The position numbers were made by a program, and so were the translations under genes. Below, piece after piece: positions 23,340 to 36,282 of a stretch of 64,000 nucleotides of DNA. Numbering within the stretch: the first letter of the stretch is position 1; every line of letters begins with the position of its first letter. The notes under the pieces are model-generated. The model saw only the letters and a program-made list of their open reading frames with translations. It made no database searches and was not told the origin of the DNA. The stretch is from Adiantum capillus-veneris (taxonomy: Eukaryota > Streptophyta > Polypodiopsida > Polypodiales > Pteridaceae), in the NCBI GenBank assembly GCA_014529385.2, contig CM043945.1, positions 140,904,241 through 140,968,240 of the forward strand, read 5' to 3'.

Positions 23340-24605
23340 TTGACACTAAAATTCTAACCTAAGCTACTCCTTTCAGTACGATGGTAAGAAATAGTGTTCA
23401 ATTCCGAACGGGTTACTATGGCTTACAAGATAATTTCTTCTTTGCACACCTTGAGGACTATGACTTACATGAAGATGGGAGAGTGCAAAAGAGTTGAATT
23501 ATTTTACGGTGAAGAAGTATTAGAATGTGTGTGTACATATGTGCATTGTTGTTGATTTGTCTTTGCCTTTCTATTTGCATTTAGCCACAAAAAATCATCA
23601 CCACATCTGATGGAGTGGGACAAATTGATTGGTAGGTTAGTTTGGACCATAGTGACCAATTCAGGTAATTAAGCCATGTGTGCAACCAAACAAGCTATAG
23701 TGTGCTTACAAATTATGTCGCAGCAAAGGCACATAAAGAGGGAATAATGAACACATTGAAATCAAGTTAATGAAGAGTGGAAAATTATGAGCTTCGACTG
23801 TGTGTGTGTGTGTGTGTGGGTGGGTGGGTTAAGACATGTATTCATGACCAGTTCCTACTCCATACTCAAGGATATGGACATGTCCTCTTTATATATTCTC
23901 AAGGAAAACAATACTATGCACACAAGACTGATGAAAAGTGCATCACAAGCATGGCATGCATCCATTTGATGGAAAAGTTTGTGTTCTTCTTTGGATCTAC
24001 CTTTTAGGATGAATATGAAAACCTCTCTTGTTCCATCCTCTTTGGATCCCCCTTTGAAATAGGAAACACTCCATCAAAAACCTCTCTTGTGCCATCGTCT
24101 TGCGAGTGTGCTTACAAGAAGTACCCTAGAAGCAAATGCAACGATTTGTTGATCAAAAGGCTGCTCTATTGTCGGGAGTACTCTCCATTTCCTTGTGCAT
24201 GAATTGAAAGTGTAGTAGCTTGGAGTTCAAAGTAGGTTCGATGTCACTCTCATTTGAATCAAGCTTAAGTGGACAAGAAAGAAATAACAATACATTTGGA
24301 TGGAAACTTGACTTGTTATTTTGGTTAGTCCGATCTTGGGTGAATGGAGATGAGATACAAAAATCCAAGAGCATGCTAAGATGACCAGACTCGTATGGTG
24401 GATTTTTGACATGCAATTTATATGCTTTGGATATTTTGTACGGGTTAAAGGTGACTTTGTCTACTAAACAAAATGGCTAAGATCCATGAATTTGATGTCA
24501 GCCATCCAATGTTTGACTAAGGCTCATCTCTTTCCATGTATTTCGATCTTTGCTAGCAATTTTCTATCTCAAACGTGTGAATATGTTTGTATAAGATTAG
24601 TATGT
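23340..24605. other. Noncoding stretch, nothing recognised
   Basis: Short ORFs only; a (GT)n tract at about 23800-23817. 24006-24090 contains two similar phrases (AACCTCTCTTG followed by CCATC), a small local duplication. No domain or RNA gene seen. Confidence 0.4.
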
Positions 24606-25864
24606 CTATGTGCGAGTAAAGGTTAGATATATGCTTGTTGTGTGTGTGAGAGCTGAGAGGTCTCCACTGATCATTTGTGTCATCAATTCCTTCTTCTTTG
24701 ACAATTCAACCTTCGTTTGCATCAGCCCTTCAATCACTTCATAAGGCCCTTCACTTTCATCTTCAACCTCATTTGCAAATGCGACTACACCGGACTCTTG
24801 GATTCCTTTGTCCATCAAAAGAAATGCAACATCAGCATCCTCATCACTGCTGGTAGTACTATCACTATCCTCGTTAGACACTATGGAATAGTCTTCATCA
24901 CTAGACTCATCCTCATCTTCATAAAGCTCCTCCAATCGTTTCCTTGTGTCCATATTATATAGCTTCTTGGCACCTGTCTTTCCATAGAGGCTAATCGTAC
25001 CACATCGCCAATCTTGAATAGCTCCCACTGCACATAACCATGGTCTACCCAATATAATAGGATATGCTCCCAACCCCGCTGGCATCACATGAAAATCAAC
25101 CACTAACTTTGCATCATATGCTTCCACTTCTAAGCTCTTTACAACCCCAAACATTTTACTTTCTGATGGTCTGCCAATCTGATCCGAAAGCCTGACACCC
25201 CAGTCATTGTAAGACCCATCTTTTGAACGCATGAGTGTGTTATGACACATATTTGGGCTCCGCCATCCACATAACCTTGTCCCAAATTTTTTCTTTTTTG
25301 CCACACATCAACTATTGGGCAAATGTCTGGTAGCTCGTCCATTGCTAACACCTTTACTGAACCTCTCTCTGGCTCTTTCTCCATTGGGTTAACCATCCTC
25401 TTCCATTGTCGCTTTAGCTTAGGCACCATCTCTATAAGTTGCCCAAAAGTAACATCTGCCTTCCTGATTGTCAGATCCTCCTTCAAGTCATAGCTTAATT
25501 GCCCATCCCCTAGTGGAAAATCTGAAACATGAAACTTGTGATAAGCCCTCCTTTTCCTCTTGGCCTTGACATCCTCCGCTTCATGGCTTTTTCCCTTCTT
25601 CTTACTAGGACCTGGGGCACTTCTTCCTTCCTTGTCTTCTGTAGTCCTCTTCCCAATAGGCATCACTAATGCATCCTCTAGCTTTGAGGTCTTTCCCTTT
25701 TCCTCCTGGGATAATCCACTGGTTCCTTCCTCTCCCTTGATTTCGATGCCATAATCATTTGACCTAGTTAGCACCTGTCTTGGCAATGGATACATGTCTC
25801 CCACCATCCTTGGTGGCTTATCACATTGCGGACTAATGTGGCCCAACTCTCCGCAATGATAACA
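24606..25864 (-). pseudogene. G1 copy 2: zinc knuckle and protease, minus strand
   Basis: A CX2CX4HX4C knuckle (CYHCGELGHISPQC) lies at about 25863-25822. It is followed by a charged linker and by FPLGDGQLSYDL, the counterpart of FQLGESSKPYDL in G1 copy 1. The protease has YVDGGAQICVI with DGG at the active site, as in copy 1, then YPIILGRPWL and QDWRCG. A frameshift lies between about 25140 and 25300. The acidic C-terminal part (EDEDESSDEDYS) corresponds to the Ser/Glu-rich linker of copy 1. The fragment ends before RT. Confidence 0.85.
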
Positions 25865-26727
25865 TGTGGGCGTCTTCCTCTATAACCTACCATTAGTTTG
25901 TCCAGCACCATTCTTGGGTTTTTCTTCACCTCTTGGCTGATTTGAAAACCTCCCTTGACCTCGATTATTTCCCACTTGACCTAGCATGTTTAGGCTGAGA
26001 TTCTTCATTAAATCTACCACTTGCCTCATGTCTTGCCTTAGGCCATCATCTTGCACTGCTGTAGTGACCACTGTTGGCATAACCTGAGGAGTAACAGAAA
26101 CCACTCGCTCATGATGAACCCCTGGCATGCGACCTTGTAAAGAGTCCATGATCTGAAATTCAGACCTCATGGGCAAAGACTCTACTCCTAATTGGCTCAT
26201 TTTCCTTAGCTTCCACTCTTTGTTCCTTGCCACCTCCAATGCATCTTCATATGTCCTAGGATTCTTTAGCTGCACTCTCCAACGTATATTCTCCCAAAGA
26301 CCAGCCAAGAACCTGTCCTTCTTCATCATGTCAGGTGGGGGTACTTGTGGTGCTAAGGCCTTGCACATCCACTCCCATGCCAATGAAAACTTACGTATGT
26401 ACGCATCTACTGGCTCACCTTCCTTTTGCTCTAAAGCCTTTACTTCTTGCCACACTTTGTCAGGATCTTCTATCTTCACAAACTCCACTTCCAACCCATG
26501 CCATAGTTTCTCTAACTCAACCTTACGCGTGGATCAGCCCCATGCAACTCCTCTTCAAATGCTTTGGACCAAGCTCATGCATCACTCTTCAAACAAATTT
26601 GGAGAAGACGTAACATCTGTGCCGGGTTATGAATCTGGTTGCTAATGCAGGCAACCTCCATCTTTTCCAAAAAGTCTTTCACATCTTCATCACTTCTTCC
26701 ATGAAACTCTGGATAAGAGAAAGCCAT
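25865..26727 (-). pseudogene. G1 copy 2: gag (retrotransposon gag domain)
   Basis: Likely start at the ATG at 26727 (MAFSYPEFHGRSDEDV). The stretch DPDKVWQEVKALEQKEGEPV, YIRKFSLAWEWMCKAL and FLAGLWENIRWRVQLKNP matches the helical gag domain of plant gypsy elements. A TGA near 26579 and a frameshift near 26500-26530 break it; a TAG at 25880-25882 separates it from the zinc knuckle, which is otherwise in the same frame. It supplies the gag part that G1 copy 1 has lost. Confidence 0.8.
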
Positions 26728-28944
26728 GGCTACCCAAGTTACGATGCTTTGAGAACCCCTTCAAACACACGTGCAAGAACCCAAAACTTTTGACTGACTC
26801 AATCCCCAAAAACTTCAATGGAGCTCAACTTTAGATAAGGACAAACACATGCACATCAAATGAGTTTTCATAGTTGATCATTGGAATTACAACAGACAAA
26901 GGACATTCTAGGATCTCTCTTAATCTTCTTGGCCCGAACATAAAGACTATGCGCTGTTGGAAAAAAATCTTCCTGGGCACATAAACATTTATCTGGATTC
27001 TTTGAGTTAAATGAAAAGGAGTGAATTGAGGGCCATTTTGATCATTAAAGCCAACCATGAAGCTCCCAAGAAGGCACACTTGACTTATCGTCTGATTTTG
27101 CCAAAATTTCAGCAGCATAACAACATAAATGGCTCAAAAGACCAAAAAACTAGCCATCACAACTTGGAAAAATTTTGGCAGAGTTTCCCCAGAAGTAGAG
27201 CAATAAGAACCCAAAATATAGACTGTATATGTATGCATAAACTGCCAACAATAAAACCCGAGCATCAAGTAGGACTCACTAGTACATAGCCTATGGCAAG
27301 GTCACAAAAAGGGTGATCCAGCTACCTGTATCACCGAAAGGATCTCCACATTTGAGAATCCCCCAGCTCAATAAAACCTCACGCTATCAACCCTCACACG
27401 AAGGCTTATGCAAATCTCGTATACTCAAGTCTCAGAAATGACTATCTTCCAGACTAAGTCTCAGAAATGGCTGGGACTGCCAAATTAAACCAAGTATGGC
27501 TCCACAAAGACGTACAATTGGCAAATTCCACAAGTAACGTACAATACCAACAGACAATGCGCTCAAACATGCGCCAAATGATGCATACCCATGGCATCTG
27601 CAAGTGACTCCACTATCAGTGTATCACTCTACTCTAGCTACCTGTACCTGTGTAAATTACCTGTACCTGCACCTGTAACCTGTAACGTGTAACCTGTAAC
27701 CTGTAATCCAGAATCTCGAAGCTTGAAGCTCGAAGCTCGAAGCAGAAGGTACTCGAAGAAGATCCTTCGTGGGGACGCCAAAAGAATGTGGGCGGGATGG
27801 AAACACACAGAATGCCTCTATAACGACCCGACATACACTCTTGGGATGATACACACACACACACACACTATGGGGCACCACTCGGCTTACACAACCCACC
27901 TGGCCGAGACAGGGAACACACCTATGGAGTGAGAGGAGAGAGACTACCCATTTACCCACTCCACACACAGAGAGACACACACACACACACCACCAAAAAA
28001 CTCAGCTAAAAAGAGGATAATTTCTGATGTTTAGATACAATTGAGCTTGGGACAACACCAATGGGGAAAATAGCTCACACAGTATGGGTAAAATAAGCCA
28101 GATACAATCACAAACTGGAGCAGAAGCTTCGCTCATAGGAGAAACTTACACAGCCAAAAAATCAGAAAAACAGTGAGGAATTTGGTAAAATGGACAGCGC
28201 CATCGCGTCCGGAACGGCCCAGAACCCCAGTTTACAATGTCAAAGTGCTCAAATCCGACCTCGAATGAGCAGTTTACGACCAAAATGAGCAAAAACACAG
28301 TTGCGGCTGTTCCTCTTCTTCTCTCCACGTTTTTTCTGGTCTTCTCTCTATTTTTTCAGTTCCCACACTTGGCTTTATTACTTGGGCACCCTTGGCCTTT
28401 TAGTTGACCTCAAATGGACCCTGAACAGACCTAAAACTGACCTCGCAGTGCATAGTTGTCACCCTGCTGCAGCCATCCGCACACCTGGCACTCAACTTTT
28501 TCCAATAATGCATCCCGCCACCACGTGAAGTGGCCCCAGAATATGGTCCTCATGATGACCTCTTTGCATAATTATCACAAGAAAACAACCACGTTGTGTC
28601 CGTACTTATCCACGTGCAAATATTGACCCCATTCGGCCTCCCGACGCCACTAGATGCCATCTGACGCACCTGCTTAGCTCATGTCGTCGGCCCGCGGATA
28701 GATTCCGCCAGAAGTTTTACGCTCTACTAACTCCTCATTATTATAGAAAACACACAATGGTACCGCTAATAGTGAAAATCGATGCACTATATACATGGTG
28801 TCCTACTTGTACACAGGTGGGCCCCATGTAACCACCTGGCTCTGGAAAATGGGCAACTCTTTATTTTATGCACCGTGCATGTGTATCCCTTGCTCCAAAA
28901 AACTCCTGACATCGCTATCCCATAGGTTGTCCCTAAGGGGAACC
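26728..28944. other. Leader/LTR side of G1 copy 2, with 7-bp tandem repeats
   Basis: This is upstream of gag on the minus strand and so is probably leader and LTR, but I could not place a primer site or LTR ends. At about 27640-27708 CCTGTAA-type heptamers are repeated, followed at about 27714-27745 by CTCGAAG-type heptamers. (AC)n tracts are at 27848-27868 and 27976-27991. No gene recognised. Confidence 0.4.
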
Positions 28945-30130
28945 CTATCCTAGCCCTCTCATAGATATCCTTTGCATGTTAGCCATCATGTCATTCATGC
29001 ACTTAAGCATGTCTTCTATAACATGGACATGAGCTACCACTGTTGGTCCTACTTGTGTTGGTACAATAGATGTGGCTTGCTCACTGTGTACATCCTTAGC
29101 AATGCTTTCCTCATTGAGGATTTTACAATTATCACTCAAGTCAATCATGTCTAGGCTACATGCTTCCCAAGTGGTATGTTTTTTTCTATACAAAATAGCA
29201 TGCAAGTCCTTGTTAAGTAATCCCTCTAAAAACTTGTGAGACAAGCCTCTCCTCGTTTGGGATATTCAACTTTGAAAATCTCTCAATATAATGTCTCATT
29301 TGACTCAACAATCTCTTACTATTTCTCCTTGTTTTTGTTTAAAGCTGTAGATTTGTGCCACAATGCTATTCTTGATTCCCATTTTCGAGCAAGCAATAAA
29401 AAATATCATCGCCAAAGTCGGTAGATCGGTTATTGATCTAGGAGGCATGGTCAGGAACCAAGTCAAAGTCTTGCCTTCTAAGGTCATTCCAAACCCCTAA
29501 AATTGTGCGTGAAAGTCTCTTATGCATTCAGCTCTCGCAACTTGTATGAAGCTTGCTAAGTGTTCATATAGATCCCTGACCCACTTTATTTTTTGACCCA
29601 TTTTTGAAAATCTGCTGGTCTAACTCTGCAATTTTGTTTTGTACCCGCTCTTCTGGCTGGTTTTTCCCCATGAGGCCTTCAAACCAGCTATTTGGTAGGT
29701 GTGACTCATGTGGACCTCTCCTCGTCCTAGTGTCACTGACTCTTCCCCAGTTGAGAAGGTTTTTGCATCTCTACTTGTGTATTCATCATTGAGGTGATTG
29801 CCTTTGGCTGTGCTTCCTCTCTGATTGACCATGCTATCATAGGCTCCTTCATTTGACCCCATGTTCTATTTAGTTTCAGGTATTATCCCCGTAATAAATT
29901 CTTAGATTGAATGTGTCCTTGGTATTTGGTCTATTCAAATTCCTTTGGAGTCATCATAACAAAATCATTGTTATAACAATCCTTAAAGAGGTGAGTAAGA
30001 AGTTGTGTTGAGCCCTTATCTTTTGTCTTGAAAATATACATGATTTTCAAGGGTTTCAACCGCCCTGGTTTGGCACGAGAAGTCCAAATCATGTTTGTGA
30101 CATTGTTGGCTTCCCACAATAGACTCCAAG
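28945..30130 (-). pseudogene. G2-like gag relic, minus strand
   Basis: 29487-29305 reads LEGKTLTWFLTM, then a segment ending KMGIKNSIVAQIYSFKQKQG. This corresponds closely to copy B LEGTTLTWFQPL and KRGIKHNTVSQIYAFKQREH (46170-46330). 29244-28945 continues with SHKFLEGLLNKDLHAIL, the counterpart of the IEGLRNDTLKKDL block. The part above 29500 has only weak similarity to the G2 N-terminal module. Several frames are needed, so it is a relic. Confidence 0.65.
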
Positions 30131-31003
30131 CCTAGGGTTGTCAGTGGGTATACGCTTTAAAACTTTAGTGTCTATCAAATCATATCCCTCTAACTCTAGC
30201 ACATGTGATCCTTCCTTTACAACTTTGTTTGGAACTAGAGTTTCAACTTTCAAACCCTATCTATCTACCAAGTTATTTCATCCCATTTTGATCCATGTAG
30301 AAAATATCTTCTTTGTTTGTCATGATCTCCTCTTGAAATTCAACAGTATGGTTGTCTACCTTATGACAAATTCCTCGTTAGAATCCAAATAAATTAGGGC
30401 ATTATACTTCCTAGTCTTAAAGAAGGTCAGAATGTGCTTGAACTTGAGTGAGGACTTTGTTTTTGATTGAGTAAAAAAAGAAGACATATTAGAACTTGAG
30501 TCGGAGTAAGTGTCTGATCATGACACCTCTTCCTCTATAGTCTCTAAAGGTCTCCCTTGGTTTATGCTCTCTTTCGTGGATGCTCTACTCCTATTTTCTC
30601 CCAATGTGCTAAGATTTCCCAACACTCTACCGGATCTTAAGTTCATATATGGACTCAAATAACTTAGTTGAACATATAATTCAAACCTGGAAAAATGCCT
30701 TTCATTTCGTGTCTAGTCCTTTTTTCCTACCAAGATGCGATTTCCTGCACATCAACACTTCAAACCATATGTGATTCCACAATTGTCAATCTTAAGTCAT
30801 AAACTACATAACAATCCTTGCTACCAATTACCGGATACACTACTCATACATATACATATTAAAAGAAATCAAAGTGCAAGGGAATGATTTTTGGGTCTGT
30901 AGTGAAAATTATCGTTGAAATGTGCCCTTCTATCTCAAATTAACAAAGCCAACACAACTTCCTTGTGCAAGATTCATCTTGATTCAACACTGCAACTCTT
31001 TTT
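30131..31003. other. Noncoding stretch, probable decayed retroelement
   Basis: On the minus strand this lies upstream of the gag relic, so it may be its N-terminal and leader part, too decayed to read. Nothing else recognised. Confidence 0.3.
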
Positions 31004-31293
31004 CTTGGGGGGGGGGGGGGGAAGTCACTTAGAAGAAATCACCTATATCACGTGCATTCAAAGGGTATTAAGAAAACCCCTAGTATACTTACATGTCCTA
31101 GAGTAGTAAAACAACCCCTTTTCCTTAAGAAACTTACGGTTTTTTTCCCAAAATAAAATAAAACCCCCCCTTTTGTTAATGTAATTCTCGTTATTTTTTA
31201 ATAGTAAAAAAACCTTATGTTGAAATCACATGCTATATTAACATATCTATGGGTGAACCCCCCCCCCCCCCCCCCCCCCCCCCCCGCCTAAAG
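31004..31293. mobile_element. hAT-type MITE copy 1, with G15 and C28 runs in its ends
   Basis: Inverted ends begin CTTGGGG. The left end contains a run of 15 G (31007-31021) and the right end a run of 28 C (31258-31285), at mirror positions of the terminal repeat. Flanks CTCTTTTT (30996-31003) and CTCTTTTC (31294-31301) agree at 7 of 8 bases. The interior is alignable by eye to copies 2 and 3. Confidence 0.6.
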
Positions 31294-31546
31294 CTCTTTT
31301 CCACGAATATCATGGAAACATCACCTCGAACTATGCACCTTCTTATTGGTCTATTGTATAAATTGTACATGCCACAAATATATGGCCCCTTTTACAAAAA
31401 AAAAAAGTGAGAGAGAGAGTGGAGGATAGTGAATGCTTGGATAATCATTTTTTTGACCTTTTTTATTAGTAATGTATGTGCTACCTTTTGTATCAAATGT
31501 CATTAATGCTCATGTAACATTCCAAACTTAAACACATAGCCACATC

Positions 31547-31792
31547 CTCGGGGGGTTCACTACGTGTAAAACTACCATATCACGTGCGTTCAAGACATGT
31601 TTGTAAAACCCCTTATCTATGAATATTGTTAGGAATATAATGTACCCTTTTTCTTTTAAAATCTGTAAGTTTTTTTCACATTTGAAAAAATAATGCCCTT
31701 CTGTATATATTTATGTAAGTTTCAAGAACTTTAAATACCCTTTTGTTGAACTCACGTGATAGGTTACATTTTTATTAGGTGACCTCACCAGG
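31547..31792. mobile_element. hAT-type MITE copy 2 with 8-bp target duplication
   Basis: The ends are CTCGGGGGGTTCAC on the left and GTGACCTCACCAGG on the right (imperfect inverted repeats). It is flanked by identical 8-mers GCCACATC at 31539-31546 and 31793-31800. An 8-bp duplication is the hAT signature. A CACGTG dyad recurs near both ends. It has no coding capacity. Confidence 0.75.
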
Positions 31793-31961
31793 GCCACATC
31801 TATATACTTCATTAGTAAGGTTAGACTCATGTCCAGGTGGCTCTTTCTCCATGCACCCACATAGTGCGAGTCTTGCTGCATGTAGCCACAGGAGCAAGCC
31901 TGCCAAGCAACCTAGCCAACACTTTGGGATAGCAGTCCAGCTGGCAGATACAAAAAAAATA

Positions 31962-32083
<122 letters not shown>

Positions 32084-32505
32084 AGCTCATGTCCACTCAG
32101 CAACACACTTGCCTCCTCCACTTGCGGGTTGACTCCTTGACTTCCTGAGACTCTTCAACTTCACTTTGAGTAGCGGATGACAAACCTTGAGCTGCAGGCA
32201 AACTCCCTCAACCTCAGTACTCAGATCTCTTTCTTTATTTATACACTCCTTGCACAATCTCTCTAAACACCTGTGGTTGAGACACATTTAAGGGCTAAGA
32301 CTTTTATAATCTAGGTCCCTCATGATCCAACATCTTCCTTTGTCATCGTCATCACCAACATATCCATTCTCTATATTATTCTCTCTGTGAGTCAGCCTAT
32401 GATGGCTATCCCATCTCTTATATGGCTAGGACCCCTTGTATATTCATCCTCTCTATCATGTTGCCTTGGTCTTTCATACCCTCCCTCATGTTGATTGTGT
32501 CTACT

Positions 32506-32750
32506 CTCTGGGAGGTCACTTTTTATAAATTTTGTCTCTTGCCTGCGTTTAAGGACTATTTAGAAAACTCCTTATTTGTGAATTTTTGACAAATATAATA
32601 CACCCTTTTCCTATTCAATCTGTAATTTTTTTCCAATTCCATTTTATGGTACCCTTATGTATTTAGAAATGTGAGAAAAAATGAAATTTAATAACCCGTT
32701 CTACTGCACTCACATAATAGTTACATAATTATTACGTGACCACCCCGAGG
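32506..32750. mobile_element. hAT-type MITE copy 3
   Basis: The ends are CTCTGGGAGGTCAC on the left and GTGACCACCCCGAGG on the right. Flanks share GTCTACT (32499-32505 and 32751-32757), 7 of 8 bases of a hAT-length duplication. Its interior, including a TTTTTGACAAATATAATACACCC-like stretch, resembles copy 2 (31630-31655). Confidence 0.65.
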
Positions 32751-33582
32751 GTCTACTATGAGCTCCATCATTGTGGCGATCATTTGAGCAAGATGCAAGG
32801 TTTTGCTAGGCATGCTGACTAATTTTAGTGATTGCCAATATTGAATTAAAAAATATGAAACCAAGGAATCTATGAGCTTGCATACAACTATCCAGGATCA
32901 TGTGCATCTACCAAGGCATGTTCGCCACTTGCTGGACCTTATTAACTTTCCTTGCATGTCACTCACAATAAGCTATGCTTCAAGTAAACTTCTGAAGATC
33001 AGGGTTGGCATAGATCCTTCATAAGGCTGAATGTGGCAGTTAGTGCACAAAATCGTTAGCAACGTGTATAAAGAGAGTGCAATAGAGTTCCTCGAGAAGT
33101 TTTTGCATATGTTTTTTTTCCAGTTGATTGGGTTGTTTGACCCATAATGGACCACACATGTGAATGTGCCATGACGGATCAAGCAACCCTCTTAATTTAT
33201 GTGAATAGACATTGAATGGTACTATGAGCATTAGTGTTTTTGAAGTAATTTGGTTTGAAGGTAGGAGAAGCCATCAAGCAAACAACATATGATAGTGTTT
33301 AAGGAAATTGTCAATCCACACCTACAGTAGGGGCGCAAGCGCAATGCTAGGTGTCATTGCATAATGAGTTGCTCACATAGCTAGATGAGAAGTTGCCACG
33401 TCCGATGGTGGAGTCTCAAGCTATATTGGTAGTGAAACTATGTGGTGGGCATGCTATTGATGGCCAGGCCTAGATCTTGGTAAGTATGATGCTGCTGCTC
33501 ACATGCTAGGGCATGTGATTGGCTATAGCACTAGTAGCGGCAACACATTAGTGAAATAAAAATCCAAGCGAGAAAGCGATCG

Positions 33583-33585
<3 letters not shown>

Positions 33586-33654
<69 letters not shown>

Positions 33655-33871
33655 CAAACCCATGCACACGTACCATCTTTGCCCATATCTCAAGATCCTC
33701 CCCCTAAAATGACAGAGAGCAATGTTACTCGTGCCTCCTTGGTAGATTTTTGGCTTGCTACTTTCATCATTCCTCTTTTTCTTCCTTGCTAAGTTCCTAG
33801 CTTGCCTTCAACGTTTGTCCAATTTCTTCCCTATCTTCATCCACCAACTTGCATTTTTTGCTTACTCTTGG

Positions 33872-33966
<95 letters not shown>
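33586..33966. repeat. (AG)n and (GT)n-(GA)n microsatellites
   Basis: (AG)n at 33586-33650; (GT)n at 33873-33914 joined directly to (GA)n at 33914-33966. The surrounding 32758-35605 is noncoding with no recognised genes; ORFs here are repeat translations or have no domains. Confidence 0.95.
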
Positions 33967-33969
<3 letters not shown>

Positions 33970-35605
33970 TCTTTAAAGCGAACATGATCACTCATAGAAA
34001 ATACTTTTGGGGTGACACTTAAGTACCATGTCAATTGTCATGTTTCCAGATCACATGCTCCATGTGTTGCAAACAAAATTGTTGGGACAAAGAGGCTCGG
34101 GCATAGTAGGGATGCGAAAAGATGAATATGTCAGGGAAATATTGATACTGCACTAAAATGACATGTGGAAAACACATTAGATGCAAAGGAAAATTTGATG
34201 CAATTTACATCAAGGGGACCAATTCATAGAGGATTCTCTGAAGTATCTAGAATTCTCCTCCCACTCCAAGGTTGAAGCTACTTTGTTAAACTTTCATGCT
34301 AGCTCTGGCAAGTGCAACCTCCAAGCTGCCATAATCCTGTCTTGCATTGTGGATTTCTTCCATGTGCCCCCTTTTGAGGCAAGATTTTCTTCATTCTATC
34401 ATATCCCATGCCATGATAGCCCAATCCTATTTTTGGTCCATCAAAGAGACAACTCATTTGGTGCACAAAGCTTTTGCACATGGGGTTAGTAATCCCACTT
34501 CCGCCTTGAGTCTTTGGTCTCACTACCCATTCTATTAATGGTCTTGAAATTAATGATAGTCATGGAAAAGATTGAACACTTGAAGAGTTTGTGAAAATTT
34601 AGAGAAATTTCTCACATTTCTAGGAAACCTAAAGGATCTCAAGGTTGATTATTCGTTGTTGTTACCAAAGGAAGCTGAGATAATTCGAGCCCAAACGAGT
34701 GCAACTGCTCTAGCCCTCCTTGAAATACCAATGATGGGCTTCATGTGTAGTGTGACCATGACATGGTATGGTAAAATTATCCCATGTAACAAATTATCCC
34801 TCACTAAGAGGTGGTACCTTATCTTATATCTATATTAAAAACACAATTTTATGCTCAACATGGATGCAAATGCATGTAGCCACATGATCTAGTCTCTCAC
34901 CAACACATCTACGTGGAGGGTTTTGCAACAATTTATGGAGGGTCATCAAAACTCCAGGCTGGCTACCACCCAGACATCAACACTCACCCTCACAAAGCCA
35001 AGGTGGTGCACTCAGGATCATATCTTAGAGACATCTTGAATTTTGGAACAATGCCTTGGCTCTCCACCTCCTCTCATGGACAATGCCATCCACACCAACC
35101 GAATCATCATTGGGTATTATCCGAAAGACCTCGCAGCCCAAGAGGTGGCACAACCCAAGAGAAGCTCTATCATAATAACTAATATCTAATTATCCTAAAT
35201 AATTTTCTCATGTTAAACTGATCATTTAATATGGGAAGTACGAGGGGAGAAAAAGCTAGAATATTGGTTAAGCTGGGAGACTGGCCAAAATAGGGATCCA
35301 AAGGACGGAAAATAGGGATCCAAAGGGGCGGGGCATCTGCAAAAGAGAAATGTGCATCAATGGGCTTCAAAGACTCTAAGGTTCATCCCATTAAGAATTC
35401 CAAAATGCTAAGGTTCCAAAATTCAATGAAAAGTCCAATGGTCAAACCTTAGGGAAATTGGATGCCTTTGGAAGACTTAAAAGTCTTTGCAAATCCCTAG
35501 ATGGCAGGGGGTGAGTCCTAAAGGTAGGGAAAGAGAGAGAAGAGGTAGAGAACACTCTCACACACTTACACAAAGGGCATAGTGGACACATGTGAGCTCC
35601 CTAAC

Positions 35606-35960
35606 CCAATTGCCCCCAAGATGTATTCAAATCCTATTGGATGGCCATAGCGGTGGACCAATGAGAATTAGGCTAGAGTAATTTTAGTTTAATTCATTTA
35701 AGAAACACTTGATAAAAGAACCAATAGAAATTAACCTCTCTAGAAGACTATTGGACAATCTCCCAAGGGGTCCAATGAGCATTCAACAGCCCAATGGATT
35801 TCCTGATTCCTATTGGCCAGAAGACTAAAGGGTCCAATGAGAGATTAATTGGTTTGTTTAATTACCTAAAGCTCTCACAAAAGGGGAAAAGGGGACACAG
35901 GTCAGAAGGCTAGCCATTATGCTTCTAAATTCTTATTGGCTAAGCCTGGCATGAGCCAAT
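35606..35960. promoter_or_regulatory. Cluster of 12 CCAAT-box motifs, mostly as ATTGG/CCAAT dyads
   Basis: CCAAT on the plus strand at 35606, 35658, 35721, 35772, 35791, 35833 and 35956; ATTGG (CCAAT on minus) at 35636, 35750, 35812, 35848 and 35935. Four dyads have near-constant size: 35636-35662, 35750-35776, 35812-35837 and 35935-35960 (26-27 bp end to end, often as CTATTGG...CCAATGAG). CCAAT is the NF-Y site; whether this is regulatory or just a decayed repeat is unknown. 35961-36282 holds nothing else recognised. Confidence 0.55.
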
Positions 35961-36282
35961 GGGGCGCCAACATGAGCAAAATGCAAGAGGGATCGACCAA
36001 GAGAGAGAGAGGGGGCTGATTTAGGCAAGGCATTATCACACACACACTCACACAATCTCATGTGTGAAGCAAAGAAGGCTCTCTCTCCTTCTCAAGCTTT
36101 AATGGAAAGCTCATCATCTACTCCAATCTTGTGAGAAGGGAGGCCTACACCAACAACTCTTGGCTTTGTGATGCAAATCCAACAAAGAGCCAAGCTCCAA
36201 TGCATGCTCATCTCCTCTACCACGGGGGTGCCATTGCAGAGAGTTGCAGAGCAGGAGAGCCACCAACGAGGGTGGACGATAA

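Noticed and set aside
27640-27745. Heptamer repeats as an interstitial telomere
   Set aside because: The units are CCTGTAA and CTCGAAG, not the plant CCCTAAA repeat.
31258-31285. C28 run taken at face value
   Set aside because: The location is noteworthy but the length may be a sequencing or assembly artefact, so no claim rests on the exact count.
34858-34877. ACATGGATGCAAATGCATGT, resembling the copy A palindrome
   Set aside because: The arms do not pair across the centre and no G2 sequence is near; most likely chance.
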